Positions 57,750 through 64,000 of a stretch of DNA of 64,000 nt are shown one piece after another. Numbering within the stretch: the stretch's first letter is position 1; each line of letters starts with the position of its first letter. The translations under genes were made by a program, and so were the position numbers. The notes under the pieces are model-generated. The model made no database searches. It worked only from the letters and a program-made list of their open reading frames with translations, and was not told where the DNA came from. The DNA comes from Hetaerina americana (lineage: Eukaryota > Arthropoda > Insecta > Odonata > Calopterygidae): contig JAKTNV010000001.1 of the NCBI GenBank assembly GCA_022747635.1, positions 42,773,446-42,837,445 of the forward strand. Direction: 5' to 3'.

Positions 57750-60700
57750 TTTATTGCTCTCAATCCTCTAAGCATTCCATATTCTCATTTTCCATACAAC
57801 CCTGATTCCGTTTGGTAAAGGAAATTTGTTGAGTGGATAATCTGTTACGATAATATGAAATTGGGTAAATTCATTACCTAAACCTTTTAGAATTGAAATT
57901 CTGGGAGTAAATTAGCTTAAAACGTCTGGGGGGAGGGACAATATCTTGTGGAGATGTGTCTGCTTTGTGATCATACTAATGAATGTGGCCAGAAGATTAA
58001 ATAAAAAAGGAACTGTAGAGCACTATGGTCCTTCGGCTGATTTGTATTAGAAGGACAATAAAGAATACCTCTGTATTGTCAATTGGAATTAGATGTTGAA
58101 TTGTTATGTTGGATAATTGTATAACACTAGTTCCCAAAATGTTAACTCACATATGCTTGTATCAGCTCTCTGATTATGGGACTTTTTATTTACATGCCGT
58201 AGCTTCTCCTTTAACAGTTGAAAAAAATAATGTGCTTGTCTCAAATGTAGTGCGCAAATCCCAGAGCGAAGCGTTGAGGAGAGAATGAGTCGCACTTCTG
58301 CGAAACACGAGTAATTGAAGTCACTAAAGGCACGGTCCCTCCGTAATGTGATCCAATTGATCTGTGAGTGAGGAGCAACGTTGAATTTTCAGTGACACAG
58401 GCGTGAGTCACTAAGGACGAATGAAGGTTTTGCGACCGACGATGAGTGAATTGACGAAAATGAAATCTCTACGAAAATTGAGACTAGCGAAAAACACGCA
58501 TATGTTCTACAAATTCATCTATGAGGCTAAAATTCTCTTCCCTGGACCTACAGCTATGACCACAGTTCTTATATCCTCGTCAATTAGTTGCCTTGTAATT
58601 TCCTTAGGAAGATAGTAATTGAGAGTAGGAATCCAGGACGGTGGGATACGTAGAAATGTATTCATTTCGAGAATTTATGGATCGGATGACGTAAAATACA
58701 ATAGCATGGATACATTGTTTTTCGTGTTACTAATACCTCAATCCTCTTACACCATTAATTATTAATATTAATGATATTAAATTATTAGATCATTAAAAGT
58801 CAGCATTAGATCGTATAAATAGCATATTTTTTGGTCAAAAGCATAGTTTTGTATTAACAGTTAAATAATTATCAGAGTATCATGTACTTTTCTCCTGCTT
58901 TTATCACATTTTGTATAATAAAGTGGAATTTTTATTTTTCCCTTAAGAGTTTACTGATAACTATGTATTTTTAAATTTCCGTATACTTCAAACATGTTTT
59001 CAAATAATATGGTAGAAAGGAGGAACTTCTTAGCATGAGGAAACCTAAGCATTAATTAATCTCATCAGTGATATCATGTACTACAAGGGTATGATGGCAT
59101 TTTTTTATTATACATGTGATGATGGGTCATTGTGACATTGAGCTATTATTTTTACGCTCCTACGTAAGATATTAATATTTCCTTTCAGAATACTGGACCA
59201 CACATTGAATCTTTGACACACATTATCAATCAATTAGCTTATGAAAGTTACGCCAATAGAAACACACAATAACCGAAGTAGGGGAAAAGTCAGTGGCTCT
59301 TACGACACTAGTCGCCAAAGGCTAATAATCGCAAAACTAAATCAACAACTTCTTAAAGAAAAAGGATAAATCAATCGAGCAATAAATAAATAAATCTAGG
59401 CCTATTTGACGCCGTGTAGTTATAGGAAAAAGCGTATATAGTGTGATTTACTGGAAGAAGACATGTGCATAATAAGAAAGAAGGGCCTTATTGCAATGAA
59501 TATTGTGAATCGGGGAGAGGTAACGAGACCAGTTAGGCGTGGGAAATGAAATGAATGAAATTATATAGATAGAAAACTATGGTGGAGGCAAACAAAAACT
59601 TAGGGTGAATTTGGCTAAGAAAATAAAATTAGCATCATCCATGTACCATAATTAAGTAAAGAAGAGAAAGAAACATAAATATTCATTCCAAAGAGATCAA
59701 GAAGATAGAACTGCAATGAAAGAGTATAATGAGCACAAAATACTTATGAATTAGGATCTAAAACACCAAAGTAGAAAACACCATGATCCCCGTGGAAAAA
59801 TTACTGAAAAATTGAGATCTGCGCTGAAGAAGTGATACGAAGAGTTCATTAACATGCATAACAGTAGAGAAACTCGTGCGCACGTGAACTGATACCTTAT
59901 TGCTGATGTTGGTAAGGGCGCTAATAGGAGACAAAATGTTACAAATGAAATATGAGAGCCCAAGAATTAAGGAAGCCCTCTGCACGAAGTTTTGAAGTCA
60001 GTAACTAACTAACTGGAAGGTATACAAGATTCTAAGAAGTCCAGGAAAGGGTGAATTCAAAATGTCCGCAAAAAACAACAAAAACCTGCATAGGGGATAT
60101 TGAACCAGCAAACAAACTACTGAAGAGATAATTCGTCAAGTCCAAAATGAAATACCTCCGAGATAACAAATACGATGGGTACGGAGATGAAGCCGTAAAA
60201 AAGCAAAAGTAGAACATTGAAGGATTTTATCATGGACTCAAAACCTTGGCGAGAAGGCCTGGTGAAAGTAAAATTGATGAAGATGAGTGGTGACCTCATA
60301 TTCTGAGAAATTTATTTGAAAAAGCAACGAAAAAAGAAGGACAAATAAGACACCCAGACCAGAATAGTCAATTAAAGAGTTTTGATTCGAAGTTAAAGAC
60401 TTCTTATTCGTAGTATAATCGAATAGCTTTTGATGCGGGGGAAAATGATGGCCGATAGATGTAGGAAACACAAAACGTAAAGTATGGTATGCAATAGGAT
60501 GCCAATATTGCAGATAAAAGTTTAGTCTAAAAGCATTTAGAAATATTATATTATGGCCCTAATAATTATTAAATTACGATTTTTTTCCCAAAAATGTGTT
60601 GCCGCAGGATAATGTAGCAGCCAGAAATCTTTTGATCAGTACAAGTAAATGATATTGTTCCAAATAAGCGACCTGATTGAGAGAAGTGGTGTTTCAGTGT

Positions 60701-61735
60701 AGTATACACAGTTATTCGCAAGATTCCAATTCTCGAGCCAGAACCGAAATGTCAACTAAAAGAAGAGCCCCTCCCAGTTTCCCCTTAGAACCCATCTCAG
60801 CATTCCGATCCGGCATGCATTACTTCTCCTGTCCAGTCACCTGCAGGTCAAAACAACTTCATTACCATATCTAAAAAAAATTAAAAATATCACCGATGGA
60901 CGCAACTCGCCATCATGTTATGCAACTCGCTCCATCGTAACTCGTCTGGAAGTGGCACGAATGGCTTGATTGAAAGCACTCTCACAAAAATAAAATAGCT
61001 TTGTATAGTAAATAATGTATTTGTTACAAAGGGCATTGTTGTGATGATTATCCTCCCACTCCAAGCTGCATTCCTTGGATCGAAATTTCGTATTGATGGA
61101 AGATGGAAGAACTGTGTCCTCTACATTTGATCGTTTCTAGAACTGTAGCATACGAAATTATATGATTTTTCACAGGCAAGAAGTTGAAAATTCGAAGAAA
61201 TCAAAATGGTTTCCTAAAAATGAAGTATATTGATTTATAATAGTTTCTTTGTACGTTACTGACCTTGAGTAATAGTCTAATAATGCCATAGCAGACCTTT
61301 CACGATGAAGCATATGAAGCATATTATCATCATCAACGCCAGGCAAGTGATTGGAATATTTTAACAGAAGAAATTTTCAACAAAAACTATGAAGCTAATG
61401 AATGATATATAAATATAAACATAGAGTTAGACTAGATTAATTGCATCAACCGTAAATAAATAATATTAAGGAGCTTTGCAGTTAAAATGATAGACTCTGT
61501 ATCACTTCGCCGATAAATAACCTCATTCCCACTTCCCATTGCTTTCTGAAATAAGAGAAACTGATTGAAGTCTTGCCGATACATCAAAACTCCTTTCCAA
61601 TATTTTATTCAGTTGTTTTCGATTCAGCCCTTGGTATTATATGTTCCATGAGTCCTTTTTATTTTTTTAGGGGATAAAACCTCTCGGAAGAATAATTTTA
61701 CTTTCGAAGCTCGAGCATCTCTGAATTTTCATTTT
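57750..61735. other. AT-rich DNA, no gene recognised
   Basis: Nearly 4 kb without a supportable feature. The 59.4-60.5 kb part is purine-rich on the plus strand and yields several hydrophobic minus-strand open frames (59751-60471), explained by composition. Confidence 0.4.
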
Positions 61736-61748
61736 TTTTAATATGCAG

Positions 61749-61833
61749 CTCCGAAGTGAGCGTGTCAAGAAGACTGACAGGGACCCCTTGCGAATTCGTA
61801 AAAAGGTGATGTGGCACAACTGGCCGTCTCTAG
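61749..61833 (+). CDS. Candidate internal exon
   Basis: An 85-nt segment with a textbook acceptor before it (T-rich tract then atatgcag|CT, branch-like ctgaat about 25 nt upstream) and a textbook donor after it (CTCTAG|GTAAGG). Only one of the three frames is open across it, giving LRSERVKKTDRDPLRIRKKV and then MWHNWPSL. The peptide is basic and unrecognised. It lies in a CpG-richer stretch (61745-62040). Splice-like signals of this quality also arise by chance in a window this size. Confidence 0.28.
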
Positions 61834-62821
61834 GTAAGGGCTTCCCTCGTCCCGTCCGGATTCAGGGTTTTCTGAAGGGAGCAAGAAAGAGGCGGGAGGA
61901 AAATATAAACGAGCGGAGGAGCGATCGGAATAAAGGAGGCATTTCCGGAAGATTGTCGGTAGCAGCTGACGACGAGCGCGTCTGCGTCCTTTTGAGCTTG
62001 AACATAATAGGGGCCAGTGATTTGGAAATGTTGGTCCGAAAAACCTACTGAAAAACTCAGAGCTGTGGCATTGAGGAATATTTCAAACACACTGAAAACT
62101 TCTCACGGGTGCTAAACAGGTATTTTGCGTTTTTTTTTAATAAACCATTTGACTCTGTCTTTTCACATTTACTGTTTTTTCCAATTCTTAAAAACAGGAA
62201 TAAGGAATTTAAATGACGAATTGCAGCGACATTACATTAGGAGTACTTAAAAAGCTTATCAGTGACGTAAAAATCAATCCGAAATTATTACACGTGCACT
62301 AGCTTCAGTTCTTCAAACTTAAAATTCTCAGACCTAAGGGGCATGTGTACTTGATTGCTTAAATAAAATGCCTTGATCGTAATGAAACCATCTCAACCAT
62401 GAATAGTTTCAAATTTATTATCATAATTTAATTACCATTTCATTAAATAGGCCTAGTCAGTCCTACATTAAATTCGAGAGAAACTATTCCGTTAACTAGA
62501 GGTTGATAATATTATTTGTATCCTATCTTTACTGCGCAAAATAGCAGCATGGAGCATGTTTGAATGCGTGAACATTCACTCATTTAATTAATTCAGCAGT
62601 TAAATAAATGGCATAGTACACTGAAAGGGGATTTATATTTATTACCAACGGAATAGTTTCCAATTAGCCAATGACCTTTTCTTAAAAAGGCGAAGTGAGA
62701 TACAATACTGAACTCATCTGTTCTTGTAAATGGATAGGCTGGAAAGTGGTTAACTATTTATATTGCTTCTGCTTAGGAGATGAAACATGAATTGAATAAC
62801 TGAAATGTGATTCAATTTCAG

Positions 62822-62889
62822 CGATCGTGGAAGAAAGGAGGTCATCAGAGTTGACTAGAATGTCGGCCTGGAGTGCTCGTGGTGCCTAA
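62822..62889 (+). CDS. Candidate terminal exon paired with 61749-61833
   Basis: After an acceptor-like attcaatttcag, the sequence is open in the phase needed to continue the candidate exon at 61749-61833 across a 988-bp gap. The split codon is G|CG, then IVEERRSSELTRMSAWSARG and A, followed by TAA at 62887-62889. Phase compatibility has a one-in-three chance of being accidental. No clear poly(A) signal was seen just downstream and no homology is recognised. Confidence 0.2.
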
Positions 62890-62894
62890 CGGTA

Positions 62895-64000
62895 GCGATA
62901 AATGGCCCAAGGCTTACTGTGAGATGAGGAATAGGGAAACATTTTGAAATGCAAATGGATGAGAACCTATAGATGTAACCAAATGTGTCTTTATATTGTA
63001 ATTTGCCGATTTTAGGGATCACATGCCTTAATTAATGAATGTTACTGATAATTTTAAATTTGAATATACCGCTAACACATAACTTTATGCAGGTCAACAT
63101 TTATGCGGTTATCGATAGTCATCAGTTCAAGGTGGATGCAAAATTATATTCTGAAGAATTCATTTACATGAGAAGTCAAAATAAAGACGGGAAGCCTTTG
63201 TCTTTTTACCTTATTGATGAATTTTAATGACTTGATAAGGTTGCTGTTATGAACAAATATGAATGTTCAGTCTATTCCAGTGTTAAAACTGAAAATGCAG
63301 CGCTAACGTTGATATGTTATGTTTCCCTAAAATATAACAATATTTCCTAGCCAAAATTTTCTTCGTAATGTAAATTTAAACTTTAACGGAAAAACACTCG
63401 ACAGGTAAAACAACACTCTTATTTGTAAATAAAAGGGACATTTATTTAAAGAGCATTGGAATATAGCAGAGAGATGAGAAATAGTTAAGATAGAAAAATA
63501 AATAAGAGATAATTGCGTAGTTTCTATCCCATCCAATTAAATATTAAAAATACCTCATTGAAAGTATCCAAGTGAGGTAATTTTAACCTTATCGTATCAC
63601 TTTTAACTGTCTCGAACACCTCCAAACAAAATCCACATTATTTGTGTTACGTATATCAACTCGTGAAACTTAGGGAGAAGAATTGATGATTGAGATATTA
63701 ATGAGACATCTACCAACAAAACTAGATACTTCTGTGATTTCAGGAACGGACGAAAAGCCCATCTCTAGTGTTGTAATTTAGACCTAAGAATTACTTCTTT
63801 TTTATGAATAAAAAAGCAGCTCTTGATACTCAGTTTTACACTGTATATGAGAAACATGCGAACTGAACACAATTGATCCTTAATAACTTTTATAACTAAT
63901 GAATATTGGAACTAATACTTGGGTTTTCAACTGAACGACTAATACTCATACTACGAAGTAATTTAAATTGTTGATTACGGTCATACCCTTAGGTTTCCTA
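62895..64000. other. AT-rich DNA, no gene recognised
   Basis: Short frames at 63039-63227 and 63327-63536 are not recognisable. Confidence 0.45.

Overview
The window reads as non-coding, repeat-bearing DNA from an animal genome, most likely an arthropod and probably an insect. It is AT-rich overall, has no bacterial-style gene packing, and I found no host gene I can name. Everything I recognise with confidence is a mobile element or its remains: three mariner DNA transposons, several endonuclease/reverse-transcriptase LINEs, one Penelope-like element (PLE), and a dispersed tRNA-derived SINE. The species cannot be fixed from the sequence. The arthropod call rests on the mariner types, which resemble families common in arthropods.

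Layout. 1-13 kb: mostly featureless AT-rich DNA with a LINE 3' fragment at about 1.5-1.86 kb and GC-richer islands at about 5.3, 8.2 and 10.3 kb. 13.25-14.54 kb: decayed mariner with both terminal inverted repeats (TIRs). 16.4 kb: cluster of nuclear-receptor-like half-sites upstream of a TATA motif. 20.8-23.2 kb: a second decayed mariner followed by a decayed LINE. 28.1-29.2 kb: strongly purine-rich GC island. 30.0-33.0 kb: the most complete LINE (minus strand; endonuclease, linker, reverse transcriptase, C-terminal region and short repeat tail), preceded by a SINE head. 38.7-42.2 kb: a SINE, then two decayed LINEs tail to tail. 47-54 kb: two more SINE copies, a tRNA-like fragment and GC islands. 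55.05-55.63 kb: a compact PLE fragment with inverted terminal copies, a 13-bp target duplication and hammerhead-like cores. 56.06-57.40 kb: the youngest mariner, with 26/27-matching TIRs and one frameshift. 61.7-62.9 kb: a speculative two-exon model.

The elements do not form a pathway; they are layered insertions of different ages. The least decayed are the 56-57 kb mariner and the PLE fragment. The GC-richer islands, spaced every few kb, are the best places to look for host regulatory sequence or exons, but I could not identify a host protein in any of them. The LINE clade is unassigned; protein motifs resemble the arthropod LINEs that carry an apurinic-type endonuclease and end in short simple repeats.
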